DNA of 64,000 nucleotides, taken from positions 30,865,001 to 30,929,000 of the forward strand of contig JALGPY010000001.1 of NCBI GenBank assembly GCA_023055425.1, written 5' to 3'. A program made the translations under genes and the position numbers. Origin of the DNA: Linanthus parryae (lineage: Eukaryota > Streptophyta > Magnoliopsida > Ericales > Polemoniaceae). Within the stretch, counting starts at the first letter, position 1, and each line of letters begins with the position of its first letter. The notes beneath the pieces are model-generated. The model worked only from the letters and a program-made list of their open reading frames with translations. It was not told where the DNA came from and searched no databases. Positions 22,529-35,700 of this stretch are shown here, piece after piece.

Positions 22529-25150
22529 CTAACCTTATGTCATATATTCAGATTATACTCAACCTTGTGCACTTCGGTATCTACTATGTTTAGCTAAAAA
22601 AAAGGGTATATGTTATATAATTTGCACTGAAACTAATGGCATTAATCTTTCTTGGTATTGTAGGTACTTCCACTGTGAGAAGGAAACTATATTCTCCGGA
22701 GCATGGATGTGGAGTTTTGTCGTCGATTCCAGGTAAGTCTTGGCAATATTGTTTGAATAGCGTATTGGCAACATTGTTTGGCTGCAGTTTATTTTTCTCT
22801 TGTTTTGCCCTACTATTGGGTGTTCCTAGTAATTTTATACAAGCTCTTGCTATGTTAAGCTTTGTTCTCGACTCCAGTAGTAGTTTGATTTAATTTGCAG
22901 CCAGTCATGGTGTTATTTCATGATGGAACCCTCCCTTGTCATTGATCATATATGCTTATAATCGCAGCGACCTCTGAGATATTTGGGTACTCTGGAGATT
23001 GGTTGCCATATCAAAATGTCTTTTTACTCGTATCTGGGTTCATATAATTTTGATGAAAGTGGGACAAGGTGATGGATGCACCAAAATACCAAGATTAATT
23101 TTCCTGCAGGAAGTTATTGTGATACTAAACATGTAAAAATATGGTGATAATTAATTTGAATTGCTTAAGAATCATTAGATACACTAAGCAATCGATATTA
23201 TCTCTTTCTAGTTGTGTTCTATCCAGAGATGTGTTGCTCAGCTTTGAGCTTTTGATTTGTGTGGGTGTATCTAGAGCTCAAGTGGTTAAAATCAGGGTCA
23301 TCATTGTGGTTTGCAGTTCTGAATACAACCATTAGATACACTAAGCAATCGATATTATCTCTTTCTAGTTGTGTTCTATCCAGAGATGTGTTGCTTAGCT
23401 TTGAGCTTTTGATTTGTGTGGGTGTATCTAGAGCTCAAGTGGTGAAAATCAGGGTCATCATTGTGGTTTGCAGTTCTGAATACAACCATTAGATACACTA
23501 CGCAATCGATATTATCTCTTTCTAGTTGTGTTCTATCCAGACATGTGTTGCTCAGCTTTGAGCTTTTGATTTGTGTGGGTGTATCTAGAGCTCAAGTGGT
23601 GAAAATCAGGGTCATCATTGTGGTTTGCAGTTCTGAATACAACCATTAGATACAGTAAAAGCAATCGATATTATCTCTTTCTAGTTGTGTTCCATCCAGA
23701 CATGTGTTGCTCAGCTTTGAGCTTGTGGTCAAGAGATTTAAGCATTAATACTTTCTTACCTATGTCGAATGTATCGATTACTTGTTTATTGCTACAGCCT
23801 ACGGTTTGGTGCTCTCATCTCTGAGAAAGGTGAAGAAATTGGTGGCGTGTCAATTAGATGGGGAGCACCTTGAGGTGTGTTTGTACTTGTGTGGATGGGT
23901 ACGTAGTGTCCTGGGGAAAGAGAGGGAGTTTACAAACAGAAGCTGGAAACATATTCTGTTGAAAATTTACATTATACGTTTGCTTTTTGGGACACGGTTA
24001 TTGACCTCTTTAATAATAAGTGAGCTATGTGGTGCTAATTAACCTAGGTTTAGCTTGCTTGGTGGTGCCTGCCTTTATGTATAAACCAAAATCAAAAGAA
24101 CCAAATGGTTAAGAACATCCCTTTTTGGACTTGCAGTCAATTGGTGTTGCTTAATGTAGAGACCACAGTGGATACTTTGTTTCCTGAATCCTCAATATCT
24201 TGTTTGTTAACCATGTGGCTGTTACATGATTGTCCCTTTCCTCTCTGTCAGTTTGATGAGCAGCATGTGATGCATACATCTACCTCTTATGTTGTTATGC
24301 ATTGTATACTGAGCCCTGGTCTTGGTTCAGATGTGTATTTGGGTGAAAAAGCACACGTCAATTGCTAAATATGGCAGGGTTTGTTTTCTCCTACATTTGG
24401 TTTTTGAGGTAATCCCATTCACTAAAACTGGGCAGCATTGTTTTATGCATTGCTTTATCCTCAATAGCTAGATTGACATTCTGAAACATTGCTTTATGCA
24501 TCAGTTGTGCTGTACAAGTTGCAGCTATAAATATTTGTCTGTAGCTTTCTGGAAAGACTGCATGATGTATGTAGCCTCCTTGTGATAGTATGTACCTTCA
24601 GGAAGTTAGTTTGAGTAGCAACAAGATCCTAACTAGTTAACAATTGGATAGTGCATTTGAATTACCTTGCTCAATCATTGCGTAAAATGTTACTTCTGCA
24701 AATGTGTACTTCTGCAAATGTTTTAATTAGCTACACAGTGCATTTGTATTAGCTAAATTCCTACTGACGCCCACTTGTTATCTTTATTTCGTTGAACAGG
24801 GCGCGCAGAGGAGGGAATTCATGGTCCAGTGCCACTAAGAAACACAATATTTTTGTTGGAACATCGTCTCTATATGTACTACGTTCATGTTTTGTGTACT
24901 TTTTTGTTAAGTAGACGCGAGACCTTTCTATGTTGCAGTTACAAATATTTTTTTTGTTTAAAATGATGAGACGAGGAACATTCGATGTCAATTTTTTCTG
25001 TGTACGAATCGTTTTCTTATTTCTTTTAATGAAAAGTTAAGCGTTTCATAAACACAAGTTGTACATCAATCAGTGGTACTTGAATGATACCGGTTATATA
25101 TATAAATATATATATATATATAACCCACGGGAGATTAGCGGATAACATAT
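22529..25150 (+). other. CACTA 3' interior without a supported gene
   Basis: A possible extra small exon at 22665-22731 ends at a GTAAGT donor. Otherwise only the 157-bp tandem array and unique AT-rich sequence are seen, with a (TA)n run near 25094-25121. The remaining open frames look like chance or arise from the tandem array. Confidence 0.5.
23174..23735 (+). repeat. 157-bp tandem repeat, ~3.6 copies, inside the CACTA element
   Basis: Units start ATTAGATACA at 23174, 23331, 23488 and 23645, an exact 157-bp spacing. The last unit is partial and changes after TTTGAGCTTG. Copies differ by only a few bases (for example GCTCAGC/GCTTAGC, CAGAGATG/CAGACATG), so the amplification is recent. 157 is not a multiple of 3, so the repeated open frames here are not coding units. 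Confidence 0.93.
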
Positions 25151-25558
25151 TTTGCCACACTAGACAACTGTGGTAGCAAAAGAAACAAGGCACGTAAAAT
25201 ACCGTGGCCAAAATTTAATTTAACCACTGTTGCATTCCGTTGCCAAAATATCATTTAACCACACCTATAAAATGTTGCCAAAAAGTCTTATAACCACACC
25301 TATACAACGTGGGCAAAACCTTAATTAACCACGGCTGTATAATTAGCCACGGCTGGACGGCGCGAACTTATAAGCCACGGTATATACCGCGGCCAAAGGT
25401 TAACCACGGCCCTTTCCCGTGGCTAATTTGAAAAACCACGAAAGTAGTGGGTACGTGACGCTAGCGTGGCGTGAACCGTGGTTAATTTTTTTAGCCACGG
25501 GTATTGGAGTATTGGCCACATTAGTTAACCGCGGCTAATTCGCGTTTTTCTAGTAGTG
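25140..25558 (+). repeat. Right subterminal and terminal repeat region of the CACTA element
   Basis: Dense array of AACCAC, GCCACGG and CCGTGGC motifs in both orientations (AACCACGGCTG, TAGCCACGGCTGG, AAGCCACGGTA, CCGTGGCTAA), ending in the TIR TTTTTCTAGTAGTG. It is larger and denser than the left side, as is common in CACTA elements. Confidence 0.8.
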
Positions 25559-25619
25559 CGGGTGAAAACAGACTTCAAAACATAGTGAACAGGGTCTTTG
25601 CCCCAGGGCCCAGAGCCCC

Positions 25620-25930
25620 TTGCCTTCTGTCCTGGTGCCCCAACGGTTTGACATGCCCTTATTACTAGCTCTAGGGGTGTGGACCACCGTAAGTCGGTTA
25701 CCAAATTGAGGAGAGTAATCGCTTTGGAGATAAGACCACCCACTTCTGAGATGTCAAACTGTTCACCTTCATCTTCCACATTTGAGAGCCTTCTCTCCAC
25801 TTTCCTCCTCCACAAATCTGCAATAGCTTTGCAATCGGTTGCGAGGATGACTTTGTGGATGCCCTGCTCTGAGACAAATTTGCATAGCCCTCTCACTGTC
25901 GCATATAAAAATTATATGTCCCAATAAAAC
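25620..25930 (-). pseudogene. RNase H-like (RVT_3) remnant
   Basis: Minus-strand frame with RGLCKFVSEQGIHKVILA, then TDCKAIADLWRRK. This is the second half of the plant RNase H-like domain found at the C-terminus of LINE ORF2 and in related host genes: helix, strand, then the TD catalytic region. The N-terminal part is missing. It abuts the CACTA right end, so the transposon may have landed in or next to this older remnant. Not functional. Confidence 0.6.
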
Positions 25931-26285
25931 AAACAATGAATAAAGTTTTCACAAGAAAATGTAATACGTGACTAATGGAGATGTATCTTGTGCCTTGGAG
26001 CGAGGTTACTCCTTGTTTTAGTAAAGAGACGCGAGTTGCATTGCTCAGGAAAAAAAAGATGCCAGTTGCACACTAACTCACTTAAACAAAAAATCTCATC
26101 TAATTATGTATTTTTAAAAAAAATAAAATAATGTTTTCTTCCAACATTATAAAATTGTTACCATTGCTTATGCAAAGTCATCAAATTTTAAGTTGATGTT
26201 GCAAGTGTCTCGTGACTATAGACGTGCCCTGTGTGATGGCATTCTTGCGGTTGACTTTTTTTAGATGATAATTTATTGAATGAGC

Positions 26286-26363
<78 letters not shown>
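26286..26363. repeat. (ATT)n microsatellite, ~26 units
   Basis: Uninterrupted TTA/ATT repeats over about 78 bp, some 420 bp upstream of the patatin-like start codon. Confidence 0.97.
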
Positions 26364-26706
26364 GAACAGAGCATAAATCTATTATAAAGCCAACAACAAA
26401 TGTCGCGCATATTACTGGGGTTTTTTTATTCTTTATACAATTATAATGTACTTATATTTCCCTTTCTAAAAAAAGTACTTATATTTTCCTATATTATGAA
26501 TTTTATCAGTTTGATATGAAGTTGCTTATTACTAAAAAGATGCAGTAAACTAACACCAAGTCATCTCTAACCAAACTGAGTTAGCGCTTACATGCATCCC
26601 ATGATATGTTCATATACCAAGTTATTTAAATGCAAATTGGATGCAATATTGAAAGCATAGAACTTTATTCTCATTATCATTAACAAAAAATATGTGTCCT
26701 CAATGT

Positions 26707-26716
26707 CTTTATAAAG
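26707..26716 (+). promoter_or_regulatory. Putative TATA box of the patatin-like gene
   Basis: CTTTATAAAG lies 68 bp upstream of the start codon, leaving room for a short 5' UTR. Sequence context only. Confidence 0.45.
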
Positions 26717-26783
26717 GGCTCTCTCATGACATCAAAGTCCATCCAACCATTATCAACTAACTCTTGTTCCATTAGTTCTTCAA

Positions 26784-29700
26784 ATGGAAACAGCACATCA
26801 CCCAGTTCATAAACCTCTGAAGAAAGTTCATACCGTGCTAAGCATCGATGGAGGTGGAATTAGAGGGATTATCCCCAGTGTAATTCTCGTGTGTCTAGAG
26901 GCTGAACTTCAGGTAATAAAACATCATTTTGATTAAGGTTATTGGTTTCAAGGAGAAATTATTTGATTTAATTTTATGATATCCTGTGATACTCAGGCAT
27001 TAGATGGAGTCGATGTTAGGATTGCGGACTACTTCGATGTTATCGCTGGAACCAGTACGGGTGGTCTGATAACCGCCATGCTAACAGCACCCGACGAGAA
27101 CAACCGACCCTTGTTCACTGCTGAAAAAATCAAAAAATTCTATCATGACGAGGGTCCCAAAATATTTCCGCAAATAGGGTAAGAAAATGATAATTGACAA
27201 TTTTGTGTTGCATTAGCTCACTCGTGTGACTTTCATCTCTTAAATAATTTTTGTTTGTTGTTTGGTTCTCTTCTCTAAATTGCAGGGGACGTTTTGCTTG
27301 GTTAGTGGGATTGGTCAGGAGGTTAATGGGACCTAAGTATGATGGGCTGCATCTCCACAAAACCATAGATGATAACATAGGGACAATCACCAAATTGAGC
27401 CAGACTCTAACAGATGTGGTCATTCCAACGTTTGACATCAGGACACTCCAACCTGTCATCTTCAGCTCCATGCAGGTATCTCCGTTGTTTTATTTTTCAA
27501 CAAAAAAATAGATTATATTTTGTATGTCAAAAGGCCTCCGGTCACCATCAAATCTAACCTCAGCCATAATAAGTAACGAGGATCAAACCACAGCTAGAAT
27601 AAGTAACGAGGCGCACTCAAATGGAAGGGGGTGGTACATCAAAGGCCTCTCTTTCTCATTGGATTAGAATATTATGATGACAAAAAGGGATGACAATGAG
27701 TTGAACTTGTTGGGGAGCTAACTCGTGTTCTTACTTACGGTACAAGCTCCAGTTCTTTCTATAACTTGATCAGTAACCCAATGGGGGTGGGGGTAACTAA
27801 AGGCGGGTGCTGCACCTGATCGTACACTTGTTTATATAATTATAAGTTTTAATAATCAAGCGTAATCCTCATTGCACAATGCTCATCAACAATTTCATCT
27901 CTAACGCACTGGATCCTTCATTGTGATTCACTATATCATTTATCCTAAGATTTCTCTCTTTACCGTCGGTACAGAAATTTACATGATGAGTTAACGAAGA
28001 AGCACTACATTGGTGAATAAGATAAAAGTTTTGTGATTGTAATGAAACTCGGTTCAACAAAGGTGATAAATCCGACCTAACTGTGTTTCCTAGTGGAAGA
28101 AAGAATCCACAGACTGTTCGAGGAAATCGATTGGAGTTTCATGTGAAAAGAAATTGTAGTATGAAGTGTTATAAAATAGTAAAGTAATTGAAAACATTTT
28201 TTTTGGAAGCTTGGACGTCAAAAAGTGCTGGTGCTCCTCCGAACCATAAAAAAGCCTGGGATAGTCTTGTTTGTCTAATGATTCCGCATTGAGAGGCATG
28301 GCCTCAACATAAATAACCAAGAAAAACAATAAATAACCAATGTAAGGTGGTCATGGAAGCTATGTTTTCGATGAAGTGCATTTAAGTTTCTGAATTATTG
28401 AGAAGTTAATGCTCATTTCGTCCTAAATTGTTCCTATGTTTACTACTACTATTTTAGAGTGTTGGATAAAAACATAATTTAGTGAGTTTTTTTTTTTTTT
28501 TTTTAATAATTGAGTTAGTCTGCAACATACATCTTTACTAAAACATTTTCAAGCGACTATAAGGATATGTGATGGGATAGCTCATGACCTTATTTCATTA
28601 ACAACAATAGAAGAGGCGTTTCACACAAGTCGGAGGTTTCAAATAAGTAACAGTCATATATATACAAAGCTATGTGAATACGGTAGGAATGCAAATTTGT
28701 CTGTAATGATGTACATTGATGTTTGTTCCGTTTAAAAAATGGTGTTGATAATTACACCACAACAACTTATAGTTATTGCACATATTTTGTCTAATGACAT
28801 TTTTACCCTCTCATAACTGCTATTCCTTACTAAATGACATAATTAACCTCTTCTATTGTCATTTACTTTTATTGCCATCAATTCCCATACTTCAATTTTT
28901 CACAACCAAGTCTATTACATGTTGACGCGATCTCTATCTTTCTTATTGGATCGTTGTGCTGGACTATTTTTTTAATTGAGAACTCTTTATTTTCGTTGTG
29001 ATTACATACCTTCTTCGTAGTCCTCATTCTTCCTCCTGATTTGTTCTCTCCATTCGCAATCCGAAGCTGAACGCTGTCCCTGCCAGCCCGGCGCCAGCCC
29101 ACTACCACTACCGAATCTATCATTCTCATCCCTAATTTCTTGCACCATGTCATTACCACTGTGTTCACTTAAGTGATTATGCTGACCCACATTTTCCGGA
29201 AAACAAATATGACTTTTGTGGATAAATGAAATCTGCGAGTTAGGAGTTGTTCGTTTGTATCAGATCTTTTTTTTGCTGAAGTAATCAACCATGCCATTGA
29301 ATACCAATAAAGGATACAAACAGTCCGAGAAAAAAACAAGAACATAGGAAATGACTATTTTTATTGGATCTTTGTTTTGAGAGAAAATGAAGTTCCCAAA
29401 GGAGATAGGAGGAGTTTACACTGGGATGTGATCTTGGTTGGATGTTTCCCCCAAGCAATCCTTCGTCTTTTTCTAATTTCATACACCATGTCACATCCAC
29501 AGTGTTTACTTAAGAAATTGATTTGAAATAAAACAAATAAGATGTTAACAAAGTGAAGCATCGGCAAATTAGATGTTTATAAAAATACCAGATTTGATCT
29601 TGGTTCATAATTTCGTGATTGCTAATTTTTCTGCCAATTTCGGAGGTGAAATTCCTAAACATAACTTGGCACTTAAATTCCTTATGCATTTACCCAACAT

Positions 29701-32700
29701 GTTTTCATTGGAATCACTAGACTTGAATAAACTTTGGGCTTGTCCGGAAAGAAGCACACGAAGAGTGCCAATATAGGAAGCTCGCCCGCAAAGTTTCAGA
29801 TGGGATTTAGAGTTTGTTCTTTACATTAGAATTCTTTTGGTATAGTTCGTTAGATTTGAGTGTGTGTGAGAGAGTGCGTGACAGAGGAATATGAAGGGCA
29901 GGAAGGATCTAACGCATTCAGATCTACAACATGAATTAAAGCGGAATATTCATGTGTTTACCTTGTCTTCCTAAGCTCCTTAATGCAGCGGATGATCGTT
30001 GTGTTGCTTGCTTTCACGTGCCTCCTTCTTGATCTTGCTCCCACCAATCTAGTGTGAATCTCGAGGACGAACACTGATTTCCACACCACGTTCCACCTCC
30101 TTGGATGAAGTTGGAGAGAGACTAGGGTTCTCTACAACTAGTATGAATCTAGACAGAGTAACTTTATTCTCTGGAATAGCAATATAATATGTAGGAGGCT
30201 GTCTCCTTATATAGGCAAAACTTCTCCTAAGTTTGCACATAAACCCCTAGGGTTTGAGCCTTAGCTACTAACCCCTCTAGTTTGTGCATTAGTGCAACTA
30301 ACCCCATAAGGTTATGATAATTGCATTGGGCACCCCACATGGGCGCACCAATTGCTAACATCTCCCACTCGCACAGTGGGGTTGCACAATTCATCTAGTC
30401 TCCATCAATCTCCAACTTTCTATCATCTACAAAAGAGTATTGTGTGGCCGTGGCGTGTGACCGGTGAGAGTACCTGCATTTCGGGAGATCCGTACACCAA
30501 ACTCGTATAGCCAGCATGGGAAGGCACCCTCTCGGGAGATCCACATACCAAACTCGTATAGCCAGCGCAGGAAGGCACCCTTAAAACATAAAACAGTGAT
30601 AATGCTCTCCGTAACTCTCGTATCCCCCAGATTCCTCCGATTGTCATCTCGTGGATCATGAGCACCTGCCATGTCCCGAAGGCCATGCTCCAATGAGTCC
30701 ACATCTCATGTATATTTTCATATCCTACATGATCCCATAAGATCTTGCAGGTGGGCCCAATGAAGATAATAAAGAGCGATGCAACGAGAATCTTTCCTTA
30801 CATACATGTGTCACTCAGATTCGGCTCAGCTGCTTTCCCAGCAGTGTCCGGAAGGCCGAATCATCAATAGCCGTAAGGTGCCACGCCAAAGTAGCACCAC
30901 CGACCCGTCTCTTCATGACACAGACGTAAGTACAAAGGGTATACAGTGTCAATCATCTTTCTATGATCGACGAGGCTCACACGATGAGGAATCCCAGGGA
31001 CTAATTCTACTCATCACCTCATGGTCACTCATAAGCGCGCGTTATTCAGGGGGGAATATGCGCCATAGTGTTTAGACTCTGATCAGAGCCCATGTCTTAT
31101 CCTTGCAAAGGACCACTATGCAGATGACAATCCGGTAGCCCTTATGGCCACCAGCCCGAGTGCTGCGATGTCACACTATTGTGAACAATTATCAGCTCTC
31201 GCATCTGGCTTTCTCTTCTACACAGACTATACATGGTTCGGGGTAATAACCATGTTCGATTGGCCATAACCAACCTCACGTTGGAACTTATTTCCAATGC
31301 GACAGTTGAATCCGTCTGACAGGCTCCTAGCTCTACTAATAGACATCTAGCTCTTATCATAGGCCATATGCTCGTATGATAGGCATCTCTTACCATATCG
31401 CAGGCTTTCAGCGCTTATCGGGATTCTGTCTCATCTTCCGCCACACCCAGACATATCCAGGATATTGCGAAGGCGGTTGCTCGTGTGAGTGAGCCAACCT
31501 AGTGTCTGCGTGACATGCTCTAAGCTAGTACAGGAAATGTAACATATCATACACGTATCAAACAACATGCAGCATAAATAACAAATCCATTCCTAATATC
31601 CAATCAATCAATGTCTCAAAAACGTCTAATCAGTCTGACACCTAGCTCCATTTGCCTAACCCTATACTCCTAGTATGACCAAAAAAAGTAGCCTTAAGAA
31701 GAGGCTTGGTCATTGGATCAGCTAACATCTGATTCGTAGGAATATGCTCTAGAGTGATATCTCCCTTAGCTACTACTTCCCTAATGAAGTGGTACTTTAT
31801 CTCAATATGTTTGGCCTTGCTGTGGTATTTCGGATCTTTAGCACAAGCTATGGCCGACATACTATCACAACGAAGCGTTACTGGTCTTGGTTCGTCAACC
31901 GCTCCTAAGCTGACCAGAAATCTCTTCAGCCAAACACTCTCCTGCGCTGCCGCGGAGCAGGCAACGTATTCAGCTTCCATGGTTGATAAGGCAGTGCAAG
32001 TCTGCTTGCTACTGTGCCATGTGATGGCTCCTCCACCCAGCATGAAGATGTAGCCTGAGGTCGATTTACGTGCGTCTAGGTCCCCACCCCAGTCAGCATC
32101 ACTGTAGCCAATGAGCCTTAGCTCAGAGCCTCGGTAGCTTAACACGTAATCCTTAGTACCTTTGAGATATCGGAGAATCCTCTTAACAGCCTTCCAGTGT
32201 CCAACACCGGGATCAGACTGATATCTGCTAACTAAACCGACAGCATGACATATGTCAGGCCTTGTGCACATCATTGCATACATTAAACTTCCGACAGCAC
32301 TTGCATAGGGTACTTTGGCCATCTGGTCTCTCTCGTGTTGGGTCTTGGGACACATTTCAAGGCTGAGTTTCTCGCCATGTGCAATGGGAGTCTCGAATGG
32401 CTTGGAGTCCATCATCTGGAACCGTTCAAGTATCTTCTTGATGTATGTCTCTTGAGACAAGCCAAGAAGCCTCTTAGAGCGGTTCCTTAGGATCTTTATC
32501 CCAAGGATGTAACTCACTTCTCCAATATCCTTCATTGAAAAACGAGAGGATAACCACCCTTTGGTAGTTCCGAGCATTCCTTTATCATTGCTGGCTAGTA
32601 GTATGTCATCTACATATAATGACAGTATCATGAACTTCTTTCTGGAACGTCTGACATACACACAGTGGTCCTCATCTACCATTGTGAAGCCATATGCCAC

Positions 32701-35700
32701 AATGTCTTGATGAAACTTCAAATACCACTGTCTTGAGGACTGCTTCAGTCCATATATGGACTTGATCAGTTTGCACACTTTGTGCTCTTGACCTTTCTTC
32801 TCAAAACCTTCCGGTTGAGCCATATAGATCTCCTCATCTAGTTCTCCATTGAGAAATGCAGTCTTAACATCCATTTGATGTAGTTCCAAGTCCATGCTAG
32901 CCACTATTGCAAGTATGAGACGAATGGAGGCAATTCTCACAACTGGTGAGAACGTCTCCTCGTAATCCACACCCTGTTGTTGGGTGTAGCCTTTCGCCAC
33001 TAGACGGGCCTTATGCCTCTCAACGCTTCCGTCTGCCTTCCTTTTGACCTTGAAAACCCATTTGTTTCCAATGGCCTTACGTCCAGGAGGCAAGTCAACT
33101 AAATCCCAAACATGATTGGTTTTCATTGACTCCAGTTCTTCTTGTAAAGCAATGTTCCATTCTTTCTTGTCAGGGGATGAGAGAGCTTCAGACAATGTCC
33201 TAGGCTCATCATCTTCTTGCGTGGTGACCATCATGGCCTCCCCTTCGATGTCAAATCGTCGACGGGGTACGCTCCCACGAGCGCTCCTACGCAAAGAGGG
33301 TTCTTCTTCAGCTTCATCATCATATATGATTGGCTGCTCACTAGGCAAGTCACTCCCACTGTTCTGAAGATCCGTAGGGACTGTTCCCTGTAGGTCTGTA
33401 GAGAACTGAGTGTCATCTAGTGGTTCCTCTTCCTCGTAGAGAATACCATCTCCACGTGCTTCTCCCTGACTAGGAAAATCTCTCTCGAGAAATTCTACAT
33501 CTCGCGATTCCATCTCTGTTAGACTACCATCCGGATGTTGCGCTATGAATACGTAACCCTTAGAGTGCTCAGAGTACCGTATGAAGATGCACTTCTTTCC
33601 TCTAGCACCAAATTTCCCATGGACATGGGAGACGTTACGTACATAGGCGGTCGACCCCCATGGCCTAAGGTGACCCAATTCGGGTTGCCTTTTGGTCCAC
33701 ATCTCGTAAGGGGTTGTGGCTACAGACTTGGTGGGCACACGGTTCAGTATGTATGTGGCAGTCATCAATGCATCTCCCCAATAGGAGATAGGCAGATTCG
33801 CATTTGCCATCATACTACGAACTATCTCTAACAGTGTTCTATTCCTTCTTTCCGCTACACCATTTTGCTGCGGTGTGAAGGGAATAGTCAACTGCCTCAC
33901 TATTCCTTTAGTCTCACAGAGCTCTTTGAATTGCTCAGATAGATATTCACGCCCTCGATCTGTCCTAAGAGCCTTAACTCTTTTGTCCAGTTGGTTCTCT
34001 ACCTCTTGTAGAAATTTTTTGAAGCACCCTAGCGCTTCAGATTTATGTGCCATCAAATACACATAACCAAAACGAGTGCGATCATCTATGAATGTGATGA
34101 AATAGCGAGCACCATGTCTAGCTCTAACATTTAATGGACCGCAAACATCAGAATGAATAAGTTGTAAAGGCTCAGTAGCCCTTACTGCTTTACCGAACGG
34201 TTTGCGTTTAGCTTTTCCTGCAAGACAAGACTCACATACAGGTAATGATATCTTGGGCATATCTCCAAGCAGGCCTGCCTTGGCCAGCCTGTTCATCCTG
34301 TCCTGTCCTATATGTCCCAATCTAGCATGCCATCTAGTGGCATCATCATCACTAGAAGATGTAATATATGAACGAGAATCATAAACATCATCAATGCTAG
34401 AACCAACAATGTCTAAATAAAATAAACCACGAGAAATATAACCAGTACCAAAACATGAGTTGCCAACAAACAGTTTGGCAAAACCACCCTAAAAAACAAG
34501 TCTAAAATCCAAATCCTAAAAAGTCTAGAAACGGAAATCAAAGTTCTTGCGTGCACTATGAGCGTATAAGACGTCATGTAGGATGAGCTCCAGCTTCATC
34601 TTCATGTGCATCCTTCTACTGCCCGTTTGTCATTCCCAATAATACGTGCACGCGCCTCAATCACATGCTCAGGCGTCCTTTTGCACCTGAATCCAATACC
34701 CACTCATTAGCGGAATTAGAAATGAAAAACTTGACTTATATCATAACAGTCAGAGTTTGGATTATGGTATACCTTTGGCTCGGTGCAATCACGAGCAAAG
34801 TGACCCTTCTTCTGGCAGTTGAAGCATAAGACCCTTGCCATGTTTCTAACTTTTCGGCTCTTCTTCCCACCAGCGCCTTTGCCGATCTTGGGTTTTGGGC
34901 CCCCGACGGGTTTCCCTTTACCCTTGTCTTTCTTATCTGCTTTCCTCCAATTCTTGCGTGGCTTGTCCTCTTTAGAATTTGGAGTCTCCGCCACCATCAC
35001 CTCTCCATTGGACTTGGCGGCCTCAATCCGCTCAGATTCCAACAGCAGGTGACGCTTGACATCTTCAAGCGTCTTGACATCCGCATTATGGGTCATGTCT
35101 CGCTTCATGTGATCCCATGAGCGTGGCAGAGAGCGTAGTACCGCTTGTACTTGCTCTTCATCAGATAAGTTACGACCGGCTGCAATCAGCTCTCTGATCA
35201 TGAAGGCCATAGCCCTCAAATGCTGAGTCATTGTGTGCTCAGGCTTCATGCGATATGAGTCGAACCTCATTCTCAAGACTCGCAGCTTGGTGATGGAAGT
35301 GGATCCATACTTGTTCTTGATCGATTCCCACATCTCCTTTGCTGTGACAGAATTTTCGAACTCCCGGATGAGATCATCTTCCATCATACATAGAAGATTA
35401 TAGCAGGCCTTCCTATCCGCTGCTTCCCACTTATGAAAAGCAACCAGGTTCCGCTCATGTTCCCCAAGGGGTCGGCTCTCATCCATCACGGGTTCGACCC
35501 TTTCTGTCTGGAGATGTTCGGACAAATCTATGTCTAACATGTAGTACGTAGCACGACGGCTCCACATATCGTAGTTGTCCCCATTAAGCTTAACAGCTTT
35601 AGCAGAATCGACAATGAGACTAGATGATTTCGACATTACTGAAAATATGAGACATAGTGGATATTAGTTTCTAGCTTTGTTTTAGCTCCTAAATAACATG

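Larger units (their letters stand above)
12421..25558 (+). mobile_element. Complete CACTA (En/Spm) DNA transposon, 13,138 bp
   Basis: The left end starts exactly CACTACTAGAAAAA and the right end is its reverse complement (TTTTTCTAGTAGTG), flanked by a 3-bp target duplication CGG (12418-12420 and 25559-25561). These are the diagnostic CACTA features. Both subterminal regions are filled with GCCACGG/CCGTGGC-type repeats. Inside are two plus-strand genes: a TNP2 transposase (14358-17957) and a Transposase_24-type accessory gene (20049-22528). Both reading frames can be followed through all introns without a stop. Structurally this looks autonomous; whether it is expressed cannot be seen. Confidence 0.93.

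Noticed and set aside
23141..23649. Repeated ~62-77 aa open frames
   Set aside because: They are the same antigenic-looking peptide restarted in each 157-bp tandem unit; the period is not a multiple of 3, so there is no coding repeat.
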